Shown in pieces: positions 8,699 through 18,177 of a stretch of 64,000 nt of DNA. The stretch covers positions 1,054,001-1,118,000 of the forward strand of contig NZ_CP090376.1 of the NCBI RefSeq assembly GCF_022836875.1, written 5' to 3'. The notes below the pieces were generated by a model. That model ran no database searches, was not told where the DNA came from, and saw only the letters and a list, made by a program, of their open reading frames with translations. How positions within the stretch are numbered: the stretch's first letter is position 1; each line of letters starts with the position of its first letter. This stretch comes from Flavobacterium enshiense. GTDB taxonomy: Bacteria; Bacteroidota; Bacteroidia; Flavobacteriales; Flavobacteriaceae. Made by a program: the position numbers and the translations under genes.

Positions 8699-9679
8699 TT
8701 AGATAACCATCAGATTGCATCCACGGATATCGGAATTGTCAAAACGACCCAGTACTTCGAAAGAATGGTTGGGATATTTTTTCCCCAGATCCTGAGTGGC
8801 GATAAACGAACACGAATTGATATTGGCCAGGTCAATCACATTGATGCCGCCTGTTTTTCCTTCCGCTACATAAGACAGGGCGTCTTCGGTATCACGGATA
8901 AGGATTTCCATCCAGGGAGGACATTCGAAAATGCCGTCTCCCAAGGAATAAGCTTGGGAAAGTAGTTCGGTCATACCGTATTCCGAATGGATTTTGGATA
9001 CGCCGAAACCTTTGCAAAGGATATCGTGCAATTCTTCCCGGATGATTTCTTTTCGCTTTCCTTTCATGCCTCCGGTTTCCATGATGATGGTATTTTTTAG
9101 CTGAAAGTTTTGTTTTTCAATCAAATCCAGTAAAGCATAGGTAACACCAATTAAAATCATGTTTTGTCCCGATTGGTCTAATTGGGTTAACTTTTGAATC
9201 AGTTCGTCGTAATTATGCAGGTAAAAGCCGCTGTCGGGTTGGTTGGAGCCTTCAATCAGATCTTTTGCCATGTAAATTAAAGAGGATCCTTCACGTTCCA
9301 AATAGGAAGGGAGTAGTGCCAAAACCACATAATCTTCAATATTACCGTAAAATTGGGAAAAACCTGATCGGAAACTCTGTTCGTAAAAATTCAAATCGGT
9401 GACCATATGGCGGCTGGTGATTGTTCCTGTTGTTCCGCTGCTGGTAAATATTGTTTGTACCGGTTCGGAGGAACTTACCACATCATGCGACTTAAAAAAC
9501 TGTATGGGTAAAAAAGGAATTTCCTGTATCGATTTTACGTTTGACTTATCCTTCTTTAAGAGGTTGCAAAAATTCTTGTACACCGGATTGTTGTCGTATT
9601 GATAACGGAACACCTTGAGTGTGATTTTCTCAAACTCTTTTTTGGAAGCGATGTGAAAAATGTCTGACGTTGATAGCAT
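8699..9679 (-). CDS. LuxE/PaaK-type acyl-protein synthetase homologue
   Basis: A 326-residue member of the ANL adenylate-forming superfamily close to LuxE, the acyl-protein synthetase of bioluminescence, although no lux genes are near. Visible: the nucleotide-binding loop FTSSGTTGTITSRH (about residues 80-95), the YGMTELL motif typical of this superfamily, and DLANINSCSFIATQDLG near the C-terminus. In Bacteroidetes such stand-alone homologues are common and their substrate is unknown. The -7 box CAAATGTA (complement TACATTTG, 9684-9691) ends only four bases before the ATG at 9679, so the mRNA may be leaderless or start inside the first codons. Confidence 0.75.
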   Translation of the reverse strand: MLSTSDIFHIASKKEFEKITLKVFRYQYDNNPVYKNFCNLLKKDKSNVKSIQEIPFLPIQFFKSHDVVSSSEPVQTIFTSSGTTGTITSRHMVTDLNFYEQSFRSGFSQFYGNIEDYVVLALLPSYLEREGSSLIYMAKDLIEGSNQPDSGFYLHNYDELIQKLTQLDQSGQNMILIGVTYALLDLIEKQNFQLKNTIIMETGGMKGKRKEIIREELHDILCKGFGVSKIHSEYGMTELLSQAYSLGDGIFECPPWMEILIRDTEDALSYVAEGKTGGINVIDLANINSCSFIATQDLGKKYPNHSFEVLGRFDNSDIRGCNLMVI

Positions 9680-9694
9680 AAGGCAAATGTACAA

Positions 9695-9728
9695 AAATAA
9701 AAAAGCACCAACTTTCGCTGATGCTTTC
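9695..9728 (-). terminator. Terminator of the lamin-tail T9SS gene
   Basis: On the minus strand AAAGCA...TGCTTT form a stem with partial inner pairing (CA/TG) and then a T-rich run; it lies 20 bases past the stop at 9748. Confidence 0.6.
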
Positions 9729-9747
9729 TTTGTTTTAGGAAAAAAAA

Positions 9748-11508
9748 CTATTTGATAACCAATTTTCTGGTCGCCGTTTTTCCTTCTTCTGTGATTTTAA
9801 TGATATAAACGCCGCTGTTTAATGAAGAAACATTAAAGATGTTGTTAACCGCATTGTTTGCTAAAACTTGTTTTCCAAGAATATCATAAACTACAACTGA
9901 TTTTTCTAATCCGGAAGTTGATGATATAAATAAGTTTCCGTCTTTAACCGGGTTAGGGTGTACCTGTAAGCCTGCAATAGCGTCAAAACCAACAGTTGAT
10001 AATGTTACGTCGCTCATTGCTCTGGCTGTTACTTGGGCTGCACCATTAAAATCAGTAACCAAGGCAACTAAATTTCTTGGCCCTGAAGGGATAACTTGTC
10101 CGATATAATCAGCTTCGGAGAAAAGCGTTCTGAAAGTGATGTTGCTTCCGTCATCAAGTATGTAGCTGTTGGAAGTGGTAAAAGTTGCTGTACCGTCAGC
10201 TGTTGTGAAGGAAACTCCATTAATTTGAACCAATTCGCTTTCGTATGCTTCAAGATTAGCTGAGATAGTTGCAGCGGTCACTACTTGAGGAACTACTGTG
10301 TTTCCTGAAGAAGCTATAGAAGCACTCGATGTAGGGATTAGTTCTAATGTACCGAAGTATAAAGTTGCTTTTCCTTTCAGGGTTGATACTGCATCGCCTA
10401 TAGCTATTGGGCCAGCCAAGATTCCCGCGCTGTCATCAATTAGGATAGCTGCTGTTGTATCTTGGATGTATTTTTGGTTTCTCGTAGTTCGTTTGTAAGT
10501 CACTACGGGGTTGCTGTTGATTTGGTAGTATTTTCCTTCTCCATTAGCGATAACATCGGCTCTTAATTCAGCTAAATTAGCAACTACATTATAGGCTGCT
10601 ACTGAGAAAGTAACTGTTTTGTTAACTGCCGGGGAAATAGGGTTGTGAGAGTTGTCAACCAATTCCATATAAACGGTGTAAGTGTTTCCTGGAGTAGTAG
10701 GGATTGCAATTGGAGCGGTGTCATATTTCATAACTACGCCACCACCATTGATAGTGTAGTGGATGTGTCCATCGCCTGTGCCGTTTGCCACGTTGAAATT
10801 GCTTACGGTCATCGCAACAGTAACGCTTGTTGTTTCAGGGGAGAAGACCGCCGTGTTAGCAGGAGAATTTATAGTTAAAGACGGAGAAGCTGGCGCAGTT
10901 GGGCACACATTGAATGGTGATGCTGAGTTTCTGGCAGCAGGTGTTGTTATGGCAAAATCATTAGGGTTACTGTTGGTGTCTGTGCAGCCGCCGTCTACTC
11001 TTTGAAAGGATGTTGTGATCGTTAGAGCTGTCCCGGTTGGGCCGGAGCCTTCGTATCCGTTAGGGGTTGTGCCGTAACCTACCAAATCTATTATAGAAGT
11101 TGAAGTTGGATTGGCTCCGGTTAAAGCAGTGATGGAGTTTACCAACGCAACTTTTCCATTGCCTTGACTCATATTAATGTTTCCGGTGGCGTCCGGAGCG
11201 GGTAAGTCCGGTGCGTTAGAGGTAGAACTTGAATTTTGTTTGATTAAATAATATTGCCCAGGTTGTAAGGTAAAGTCGGTCAAATTAGTTACTTTCCAAG
11301 AAGAAGTTCCGACATCGGCCGAGTATTGTATGGACCAGTCTTTCAAGTTTTGGGGTGCTGTTCCTCGATTAAAGATTTCAATAAAATCGTACTTGTAGGT
11401 TGGGCTGGAAGTACTTCCTCCGCCTCCAAATACCTGAGAGATTACAACTTGTGCCTGAGAGGACAAAGTGATAAAAAATATCACAATCAACATGTAGATT
11501 TGTTTCAT
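9748..11508 (-). CDS. Secreted lamin-tail/DUF5689-like protein with T9SS type A sorting domain
   Basis: A 586-residue exported protein. Order: signal peptide (residues 1-19, ending SSQAQ), a lamin-tail-like domain with YDFIEIFNRGTAPQNLKDWSIQY and PGQYYLIKQ (about 20-205), an Ig-like stretch with TVAMTVSNFNV (about 215-305), a DUF5689/OB-like nucleic-acid-binding type region (about 310-500), and a type IX secretion sorting domain (HPNPVKDG to KLVIK, last ~80 residues). The modular make-up is that of secreted flavobacterial nuclease-like or adhesive proteins, but no nuclease motif is seen here. It would be secreted by T9SS and anchored or released at the cell surface. Confidence 0.8.
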   Translation of the reverse strand: MKQIYMLIVIFFITLSSQAQVVISQVFGGGGSTSSPTYKYDFIEIFNRGTAPQNLKDWSIQYSADVGTSSWKVTNLTDFTLQPGQYYLIKQNSSSTSNAPDLPAPDATGNINMSQGNGKVALVNSITALTGANPTSTSIIDLVGYGTTPNGYEGSGPTGTALTITTSFQRVDGGCTDTNSNPNDFAITTPAARNSASPFNVCPTAPASPSLTINSPANTAVFSPETTSVTVAMTVSNFNVANGTGDGHIHYTINGGGVVMKYDTAPIAIPTTPGNTYTVYMELVDNSHNPISPAVNKTVTFSVAAYNVVANLAELRADVIANGEGKYYQINSNPVVTYKRTTRNQKYIQDTTAAILIDDSAGILAGPIAIGDAVSTLKGKATLYFGTLELIPTSSASIASSGNTVVPQVVTAATISANLEAYESELVQINGVSFTTADGTATFTTSNSYILDDGSNITFRTLFSEADYIGQVIPSGPRNLVALVTDFNGAAQVTARAMSDVTLSTVGFDAIAGLQVHPNPVKDGNLFISSTSGLEKSVVVYDILGKQVLANNAVNNIFNVSSLNSGVYIIKITEEGKTATRKLVIK

Positions 11509-11615
11509 TTGTAACTAAATGGTTAAAATTAGTCAGCAAATATAACAATGATTTGTAGATTGTAAAACTTTTCTGCGTGAAATTAAAATTAAGAAAAAAG
11601 GGGATTACGTAGCGA

Positions 11616-11957
11616 TTACTTAACAATCAGTTTTCTTGTAGCTGAAGCTTCGCCTTCTTTGATTTTGATGATGTAAACACCTGCATTAAGGTTGCCTATG
11701 TTTAGTTCTTTAGAACTAATTGTAGTTTGAAGTATTCTTTTCCCAAGGACATCGAAAATTTCAATTTCTTTATCCAATGATAATTTAGAGACAATGTAAA
11801 TCTTGTCACCAGTAGTTGGGTTAGGATAAATACTTAAACCTTCAATTGTGCTTTCTTGGGTTTTGTTCACGGAAGCATTCTTATTATCCTGAGCCATGGC
11901 TGACGCGGAAAATAAAAAGGCAGAAAGAAGGATAATATAAAAGTAATTTCTTTTCAT
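11616..11957 (-). CDS. Mini T9SS cargo: sorting domain with almost nothing else
   Basis: The 113-residue product has a signal peptide (1-22, SASAMAQ), a ~17-residue polar linker, and then a complete type A sorting domain from YPNPTTGDKIYI to ATRKLIVK. There is no room for a separate functional domain. Its C-terminus is close to that of the neighbouring 586-residue protein (both end AxxRKLxxK after GVYIIKI). It may be a remnant of a larger cargo protein or a small surface protein in its own right; the intact signal peptide and frame favour expression. Confidence 0.75.
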   Translation of the reverse strand: MKRNYFYIILLSAFLFSASAMAQDNKNASVNKTQESTIEGLSIYPNPTTGDKIYIVSKLSLDKEIEIFDVLGKRILQTTISSKELNIGNLNAGVYIIKIKEGEASATRKLIVK

Positions 11958-12010
11958 GTGAACTGATTAATTTAGTGTAAAGATATAAAATTATTTTCAA
12001 AACATATGCC

Positions 12011-12046
12011 AAAAAAACGCCCTTAATCGATTAAGAGCGTTTTTTG
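12011..12046 (-). terminator. Terminator of the lipoprotein gene
   Basis: A long stem (AACGC-CTTAAT/ATTAAG-GCGTT with one mismatch) flanked by A7 and T6 runs, 20 bases past the stop at 12066. It could act in both directions. Confidence 0.85.
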
Positions 12047-12065
12047 ACTGTTTTTAAATCTTTGT

Positions 12066-13256
12066 TTATTGAAGTAAACTGTTTCCACTAACTGTAGACC
12101 ATGTTCCAGGGGCTAAGGAAGCTCCTGTTGAAGCGGCACTCGTAGTGAATTTACCTGCAGGGAATGCTACTGTCATCGAAGGTGTTGCACCCGCAATATC
12201 TTGTGCTGTGTTAGTTATTTTAACGCCAGTCAGTTTAATTTTTGAACCATTAACCTGATTGTTGTTTGTATTCGCATCTTGGATTTTAATAGCTGCACCC
12301 TGGTAAGTTGTAGTGCCTTCTGTGTAAGAACCATATCCGTCGATAACCACATTTGTAAAGTCTCCGTTACCTTCTTTTTTGAACTGGATAGCATCAACTT
12401 GAACGTCACCTGCAGACTCCGGAGTACATCCTACAGCTCTTTTCAAGGTTACGTTAGTGAATTTTGGATAAAAGTCGTTGTTGTTTGCAGAAGCTTCGAT
12501 TTCAATACCAAAGTTACCTTTGTTTACTTGGTAAGCAAACCAGTTGATATTGTCCTGACCTTGCCATCCGTCTTGCCAGTCGAATGAATCATCATAATTT
12601 CCGTAAGAAATAGCGTTTTTCAAACTTACTGTTCCTCCGTAAAATTCGAAACCATCGTCAGCACCCATATAAGATACTAAGTGATCAAGAACAGTTCCGG
12701 AACCAACTGAATAGAATGAAAACCCGTTTAATTCTTTTGTTCCGTCAGCTAATTTTTTTCCTGCATATTCCACACGAACATATTTCAACGAACCTCCGTT
12801 ATGTGCTGCGTTGCTTCCTCCGTAGGGTAATGATAAACCGTCTTCTGACATGGAAGTATTTCCACCTCCTAAAACTTTCACCGGAGCATCTCCATACATG
12901 ATAATTCCTCCCCAAGAACCAGGGATTTTAGAATTTTCTGTAAAGATAACAGGAGATGATTCTGTACCATCGATGATTAATTTTCCACCGTTTTCAACAA
13001 CTAAAGCGTTGTCGCCATTAATCTTGTTACATGTTACAGTGCTTCCTGCAGCAATTTTTAATGTTGCTCCTGGTTTTACTCTTACGATTCCTTTTAAAGT
13101 GTAATTTCCATATTCGTAAGAAGTGTTTGCTGTGATGTCTCCGCTGATTTCGCCTTCTTTTGGAGTAGCTGGAGTGCTGTTGTTCTCCTCATCGTCTTTT
13201 GAACAACCTGTGAATAGAGCGCCTAAAATAGCTAGGCTTAATACTAATTTTTTCAT
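12066..13256 (-). CDS. Surface lipoprotein, right-handed beta-helix-like
   Basis: A 396-residue lipoprotein: signal ending LFTGCSKDDEEN with the acylated Cys about residue 18, then repetitive strands rich in Gly, Asn and Asp (ITANTSYEYGNYTLKGIVRVKPGATLKI... type turns) that fit a beta-helix. The ATG at 13256 gives the clean signal; an upstream frame start at 13307 adds a Lys-rich leader and is rejected. It sits downstream of the TonB-dependent receptor, separated by a terminator, so it likely has its own promoter. Acidic SKDDEEN after the Cys resembles a lipoprotein export signal for the outer surface in Bacteroidetes. Role inferred: capture of the receptor's ligand. Confidence 0.7.
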   Translation of the reverse strand: MKKLVLSLAILGALFTGCSKDDEENNSTPATPKEGEISGDITANTSYEYGNYTLKGIVRVKPGATLKIAAGSTVTCNKINGDNALVVENGGKLIIDGTESSPVIFTENSKIPGSWGGIIMYGDAPVKVLGGGNTSMSEDGLSLPYGGSNAAHNGGSLKYVRVEYAGKKLADGTKELNGFSFYSVGSGTVLDHLVSYMGADDGFEFYGGTVSLKNAISYGNYDDSFDWQDGWQGQDNINWFAYQVNKGNFGIEIEASANNNDFYPKFTNVTLKRAVGCTPESAGDVQVDAIQFKKEGNGDFTNVVIDGYGSYTEGTTTYQGAAIKIQDANTNNNQVNGSKIKLTGVKITNTAQDIAGATPSMTVAFPAGKFTTSAASTGASLAPGTWSTVSGNSLLQ

Positions 13257-13414
13257 TGTTTTTGTTTTTTGTTTCTTGTTGTTTTTTAGTTTAATTCGTT
13301 GATACAAAGGTGTTTTAATTTTGAAAACGAGTGGTTAAGTAAATATCAACTTATCATTAAAGGAATTTCAACTTTAGGTAAAGTAAAAGTTATCGGGATT
13401 ATGTAATTGTAACC

Positions 13415-13444
13415 AAAAAAAGCAACGGATACCGTTGCTTTTTA
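13415..13444 (-). terminator. Terminator of the TonB receptor gene
   Basis: AAGCAACGG/CCGTTGCTT stem with a three-base loop and flanking A and T runs, 27 bases past the receptor stop. Confidence 0.85.
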
Positions 13445-13470
13445 GTTATTTACTTGTGATACAGTATGAT

Positions 13471-16254
13471 TTAAAAAGTGTATCCAAGGTTGAATGAGAA
13501 TCCTACTCCTTTTTTGAAATTTCTCATCAAGTACGAAGCTTCATTGAAGGTGCTTGTATTTTCTCTTCCCAATTCAAATTTTGTTTGAGGGTTCAGAATG
13601 TTGTCTGCCGATAATTTTAAATCGAAATGTTTGGATAATTTACTGTTCAATACGAGATCCAATCGGCTCACCGGTAATTCATAAATATGATCCAGACCAG
13701 TCGTACCCACACTGTAAATACGTTTTCCGAAAACAGAATAAACTACTGAAAGAGTATTGGTCCAGGTGTTGCTCATGTTGAACTGGTATTTTAAATCAGA
13801 ATTGATAAGCCATTTCGATGCTCCCTGTAATTCACGGTCTTTGTGTGTCTCGATATTAACTATCGGGTTTCCGTTTGGACTTGTTACTACGTCAGATACC
13901 GTTACTTTCGTATGCATCAAGGAAGTGTTGAATCCCCATGAAAGATCTTTGAATGTAGATGATACCCTTTGAAGGTCTAATATGAATTCGGCTTCCAATC
14001 CGTATAGTTTTGCATTTTCGGAATTCAGGAACGTTGTAATGGTAGAGCCTGGGCTCGTTAAGTAAGAACGTTCGATAGGATTTTTGATATTTTTTCCAAA
14101 TAGACCTACGGCAAACATTTCTTTGGATGTTGGGAACATTTCGAATTTTAAATCAATATTGGTGTTGTCACTGTTAACCAAGTATGGATTTCCTTGGAAA
14201 ACCGTATTGTCCGGGTTAACAAGCTGTAACGGGTATGATTCCAGAATAACCGGTTTTGAGTACGTTTGAGATGCTGCAAAACGAAGGTTCATATTTTCAT
14301 TAAGACCATATTTAGCGTTAACCGATGGTAAAAAATACATTTTGTTTGTATTTACAGTGATGTAAGGTTGGTCGAATGAACCAATGCCTTTGTATTTGGT
14401 TGTGCGGTCATAATTTTCAGCTCTGAAACCGGCATTAACATCGAATTTCTCTGAGAATTTGTAAAACAGGTTAGCATAACCGGCATTGTTGTTCTCCTCT
14501 AATTTTGCTTTCCAGTTGGCATTACTGGACTCCTGATACGAAATTACGTTGTTTAATAAATCGGTTTTAATCTGCTCGTTGACTGTAAACGGATTTAAAT
14601 TAAATATGATATTGTTGGGGGAGATGGTCTGGATAAATCTATAGGAAGATTCGGTGCTATTGGTGTTTCCGTTGTATCCGACAGACAACTTGTGTTCTTT
14701 TCCGAATTTAAAGTTGTATTCAAGGAAAGCCGAACTGAATACGTCGTTTTTAACATCTAAATACTGTCTCAGGAAATTGTTCCCGCCGTAACTTACCAAT
14801 ACATTGTCTTCGGCTAGTTGATGTCCAGTATATGAATTTCTGTCGGGCTGGTCATAAGCTGTTTTAGCTAAGGAAACACCCATTTTTACCAAATGGTTTT
14901 TGTCTGAAGTTAAGGCATAATCCCCAAATAGCTGACCGTTTAAAAAATTGGTTTCATCCAATTGATTGGTACGGATCAGATAATCGTTAACATCCTGTTG
15001 CGCATTCTGATATCCCAACTGATCCTGAATCAGGTTTTCTGAAGTTTTAAGGTACAATACGTTTGTTGATAAATTCAGTCTTTCGGAAGAATAATTCAAT
15101 CCTAAAATTGATGAGAAATTAGTTTTGTAATTATAAGTCGTGGTCGTAAAGTTGTTTGAATACTGAATCAGGTCGCCTTGGTTTAGCGTTCTGTCAACCC
15201 CTGTCCTGTACTGGAAAGAGTTGTCGAAATTCAAAGATAAAAGGTAGCTTATCTTATTGCTGTTTTTCAGATTGAATTTCTCAGCATGCAAAATTCCGAC
15301 ACTGGTATTTAACGGACTTTTGGTTTTTTTAATCTCAAATCCGGTTTTGAATGCATCGACGGCTTTCTGGCCACTAATCGTTGCCGGCGGAAAAGGATTG
15401 TCGCTAAATTCGGAAGGCAAAGCTCTGTCGTTTCCGGTTAAACCGAAAAATCCTTTTGCGTTGTCAGCATCACTTGTTATGTAAAAATTTCTCAGGTTGT
15501 TGTTGGTTGCCAAGCCAGCTCCCAAGGATAATTTCGTAATACTGTTGTTTGCTTTGGAAGTGGCAATATTAAAAGTAGCTCCCGCAAAGTCTCCGTAAAT
15601 ATTAGGATTGAATGTTTTGAATGTTTCAATCACGCTTACCACATCCGTCGGGATTAAATCCAACGGTATGATCTTCTTGAATGGGTTGTTTGAAGGTACC
15701 GCTAAATTGTTGATCAGTAAATTGTTGTATCGGTCTTCCAATCCGCGAACAAACAAACCTCTTGAACCTACTTTAGAAATCCCGGTCATCTTGGTAAGTC
15801 CTTCTTCTACATCGCTCACTCCTTTTCTGGAAAGTTCCTGAGCTCCGATGGATTGTTTGATTTCAACCGCTTTTTTCTGTTCCACTAAAAGTGCGGTTTC
15901 TTTCTCCCGATTCTGGTCAACCTTAATGACCACATCCTGAAGTTCGACTCCTTTGGCGCCCAAGGCCTGGTTTATTGTTTTTGTTTCACCGCTTTTAATT
16001 GTGAATGGAATTTCCGCACTTTCATAACCTAGGAAAGAAATAAGCAAGACGTGGTTACCTTCAGAAACGGAAATCGAATAATGTCCTTGTTCGTCTGTGT
16101 TAACGCCATTGGTTGTTCCTTTAATCATTACGGTAGCAAAAGGAAGTGCTTCATTATTCATTTCCTTGTCCGTAATGCTGCCTGTAACCGTTCCTTTTTG
16201 TGCAAATGCAAAAACCGTAAATAAAAGGGTAGTTACTAAAAAGTTAAGTTTCAT
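13471..16254 (-). CDS. TonB-dependent receptor with carboxypeptidase-like N-domain
   Basis: A 927-residue outer-membrane receptor. Signal peptide 1-18 (ending FAFAQ), a CarboxypepD_reg-like domain (about 20-105: GTVTGSITDKEMNNEALPFATVMIKGTTNGVNTDE), a plug domain (about 130-230, with KGVSDVEEGLTKMTGI and GLFVRGLEDRYNNLLINN), then a 22-strand-type barrel ending in the outer-membrane C-terminal Phe. It lacks an adjacent SusD partner. It is divergent from an OmpR/PhoB-type two-component system with a Pho-box-like site between them, so a role in phosphate or phosphate-ester uptake is the best guess, not proven. Confidence 0.85.
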   Translation of the reverse strand: MKLNFLVTTLLFTVFAFAQKGTVTGSITDKEMNNEALPFATVMIKGTTNGVNTDEQGHYSISVSEGNHVLLISFLGYESAEIPFTIKSGETKTINQALGAKGVELQDVVIKVDQNREKETALLVEQKKAVEIKQSIGAQELSRKGVSDVEEGLTKMTGISKVGSRGLFVRGLEDRYNNLLINNLAVPSNNPFKKIIPLDLIPTDVVSVIETFKTFNPNIYGDFAGATFNIATSKANNSITKLSLGAGLATNNNLRNFYITSDADNAKGFFGLTGNDRALPSEFSDNPFPPATISGQKAVDAFKTGFEIKKTKSPLNTSVGILHAEKFNLKNSNKISYLLSLNFDNSFQYRTGVDRTLNQGDLIQYSNNFTTTTYNYKTNFSSILGLNYSSERLNLSTNVLYLKTSENLIQDQLGYQNAQQDVNDYLIRTNQLDETNFLNGQLFGDYALTSDKNHLVKMGVSLAKTAYDQPDRNSYTGHQLAEDNVLVSYGGNNFLRQYLDVKNDVFSSAFLEYNFKFGKEHKLSVGYNGNTNSTESSYRFIQTISPNNIIFNLNPFTVNEQIKTDLLNNVISYQESSNANWKAKLEENNNAGYANLFYKFSEKFDVNAGFRAENYDRTTKYKGIGSFDQPYITVNTNKMYFLPSVNAKYGLNENMNLRFAASQTYSKPVILESYPLQLVNPDNTVFQGNPYLVNSDNTNIDLKFEMFPTSKEMFAVGLFGKNIKNPIERSYLTSPGSTITTFLNSENAKLYGLEAEFILDLQRVSSTFKDLSWGFNTSLMHTKVTVSDVVTSPNGNPIVNIETHKDRELQGASKWLINSDLKYQFNMSNTWTNTLSVVYSVFGKRIYSVGTTGLDHIYELPVSRLDLVLNSKLSKHFDLKLSADNILNPQTKFELGRENTSTFNEASYLMRNFKKGVGFSFNLGYTF

Positions 16255-16337
16255 TTTCGTGTTGTTTAATTTTTCGGCAAAGGAACTCCTGATGCGTTAA
16301 TTTGAGGTTATAGGCTTGTTATGCTTTTGTTTGTGTC

Positions 16338-16355
16338 CTGTTATCAAATTGTTAC
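16338..16355. promoter_or_regulatory. Pho-box-like direct repeat between receptor and response regulator
   Basis: CTGTTAT-CAAA-TTGTTAC shows the 7-4-7 layout of a PhoB box (two 7-base repeats 11 bases apart) and agrees with CTGTCAT-AWAW-CTGTMAY at most positions. It lies 83 bases upstream of the receptor start and 95 upstream of the response regulator start, so it could serve either. Confidence 0.4.
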
Positions 16356-16449
16356 TACATTAAATAATCGTTAAGTCAGGGGATGTAAGATTAATCGTTT
16401 TGTATTATCTTTACCTTTACATCCCGAAAACACATAATAGTGTCCATTT

Positions 16450-17133
16450 ATGAAAAAGAAAGACATAAAGATTTTATTGGTTGATGACGAACCGGATATT
16501 TTGGAAATCGTAGGTTATAATTTAAACCAAGAGGGATATCAGGTGGTAACGGCAAACAACGGTAAAGAAGCTATAGCCAAAGCCAAAAAAGAACTTCCGC
16601 AACTTATTATTATGGATGTAATGATGCCGGAAATGGATGGGATGGAAGCCTGTGAAAATATTCGAAAAATTCCTGAATTGGCTGATGTTATCATAACGTT
16701 TTTAACGGCCCGTAACGAAGATTATTCACAAGTAGCCGGTTTTGATGCCGGTGCCGATGATTATATTGCAAAGCCGATCAAGCCAAAATTACTGGTAAGC
16801 AAAGTAAAAGCGTTGTTGCGCCGACTTAAGGATGAAGATACAAAAAGTGATGTGCTTCGTGTAGGGGAGATTGAAATCAACCGCGAAGAATACAAAATCA
16901 TCAGCGCAGGTAAGGAAATCATCCTGCCGAGAAAAGAGTTTGAATTGTTTTATCTTTTGGCTACCAAACCGGGGAAAGTTTTCAAACGAGAAGAAATTCT
17001 GGATAAAGTCTGGGGTAATGAAGTGGTTGTGGGTGGAAGGACGATCGATGTTCATATTAGAAAATTAAGAGAAAAAATCGGAGACGATTTGTTCAAAACT
17101 ATTAAAGGAGTAGGCTACAAGCTGGAGCTGTAA
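16450..17133 (+). CDS. Response regulator, OmpR/PhoB family
   Basis: A 227-residue transcription regulator. The receiver domain (about 5-120) has the acidic pair Asp12-Asp13, phosphorylation site Asp56 in IIMDVMMPEMDG, the Thr in TFLTAR and Lys108 in IAKPIKP. The C-terminal winged-helix domain ends with VVGGRTIDVHIRKLREKIG...IKGVGYKLEL. Its stop codon is followed immediately by the ATG of the histidine kinase. The family and layout are PhoB-PhoR-like; the Pho-box-like sequence upstream and the divergent TonB receptor support phosphate sensing, but other signals remain possible. Confidence 0.9.
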   Translation: MKKKDIKILLVDDEPDILEIVGYNLNQEGYQVVTANNGKEAIAKAKKELPQLIIMDVMMPEMDGMEACENIRKIPELADVIITFLTARNEDYSQVAGFDAGADDYIAKPIKPKLLVSKVKALLRRLKDEDTKSDVLRVGEIEINREEYKIISAGKEIILPRKEFELFYLLATKPGKVFKREEILDKVWGNEVVVGGRTIDVHIRKLREKIGDDLFKTIKGVGYKLEL

Positions 17134-18177
17134 ATGAGTATAAGCTTTAAGAAATCATACAAATTTGCCGTAAAATCTGCATTTTATATCACGTTGTTTG
17201 CAACAGGGTTTGTTGCTATTTTGCTGTATTTTTTTCTTGAAATCAATTATCCCTTTCTGGCGGTATTTACTATTGCCATTTTTCTTTTTTCTTTTTTTGT
17301 ATTGCAATTCCGCGTGGAGAAATTCATCTATAAACGCGTTAAGAAAATCTACGATGACGTATCGCTTCTGGATTCCACGACGTTGCGCAACCAGCCAATT
17401 ACAACCGATATGGCAACGTTGACTCTTGATGTTCAGAAGTTCGCCCGGGAGAAAAAAATCGAAATAGAAATGTTGAAAGTTCGTGAGGAATACCGTAGGG
17501 AATTTCTTGGGAACGTCTCTCACGAACTGAAAACCCCATTGTTTACCGTGCAGGGCTATCTGTCAACGCTGCTTGACGGAGCCATGAACGACAAGTCCAT
17601 TCGTAAAAAGTATCTGGAACGTGCCGAAAAAGGCGTAGAGCGTCTGATTAATATAGTTAAAGACCTTGACATGATTTCCAAACTGGAAACCGGCGACCAG
17701 AATCTGAATTATTCCAAATTCAATATAGTGGATGTGGTTCAGAATGTTTTTGATCTGTTGGAAATGAAAGCAGACGAGAAAAACATAATGCTCATGTTCG
17801 ACATGAAATACACCAAGCCAATTTATGTGCGTGCCGATCAGGAAAAAATAGAACAGGTACTGACCAATCTGATTATGAATTCGGTTAAGTACGGAAAAGA
17901 AAAAGGTACGACGGAAGTCAGTATCGAGAATTTAACCAATAACAAGGTGATTGTCCGGGTGACCGATAACGGAGAAGGGATAGAGAGTCACAATGTTCCC
18001 AGACTGTTCGAGCGTTTTTTTCGAGTAGACAAAAGTGGCTCCCGTTCGGAAGGCGGATCAGGATTAGGACTTTCCATCGTGAAACATATTATCGAGGCAC
18101 ATCACGAGAAGATTTATGTGGAGAGCAAATATGGTTTTGGCTCCGAGTTTTCGTTCACCTTAGAAAAGGCTAAATAA
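17134..18177 (+). CDS. Sensor histidine kinase (PhoR-like)
   Basis: A 347-residue inner-membrane kinase. Two membrane helices (about 14-35 and 40-58) with almost no periplasmic loop, a linker, then the H-box with His130 in FLGNVSHELKTPL, N-box ILMNSVKYGKE-type, G1 DNGEGI, F-box FERFFRVD and G2 GGSGLGLSIVKH. The tiny extracytoplasmic part is typical of PhoR, which senses through a partner and not a periplasmic domain. Directly abuts the response regulator (zero gap) and its last 18 bases overlap the convergent glycosyltransferase. Confidence 0.9.
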   Translation: MSISFKKSYKFAVKSAFYITLFATGFVAILLYFFLEINYPFLAVFTIAIFLFSFFVLQFRVEKFIYKRVKKIYDDVSLLDSTTLRNQPITTDMATLTLDVQKFAREKKIEIEMLKVREEYRREFLGNVSHELKTPLFTVQGYLSTLLDGAMNDKSIRKKYLERAEKGVERLINIVKDLDMISKLETGDQNLNYSKFNIVDVVQNVFDLLEMKADEKNIMLMFDMKYTKPIYVRADQEKIEQVLTNLIMNSVKYGKEKGTTEVSIENLTNNKVIVRVTDNGEGIESHNVPRLFERFFRVDKSGSRSEGGSGLGLSIVKHIIEAHHEKIYVESKYGFGSEFSFTLEKAK

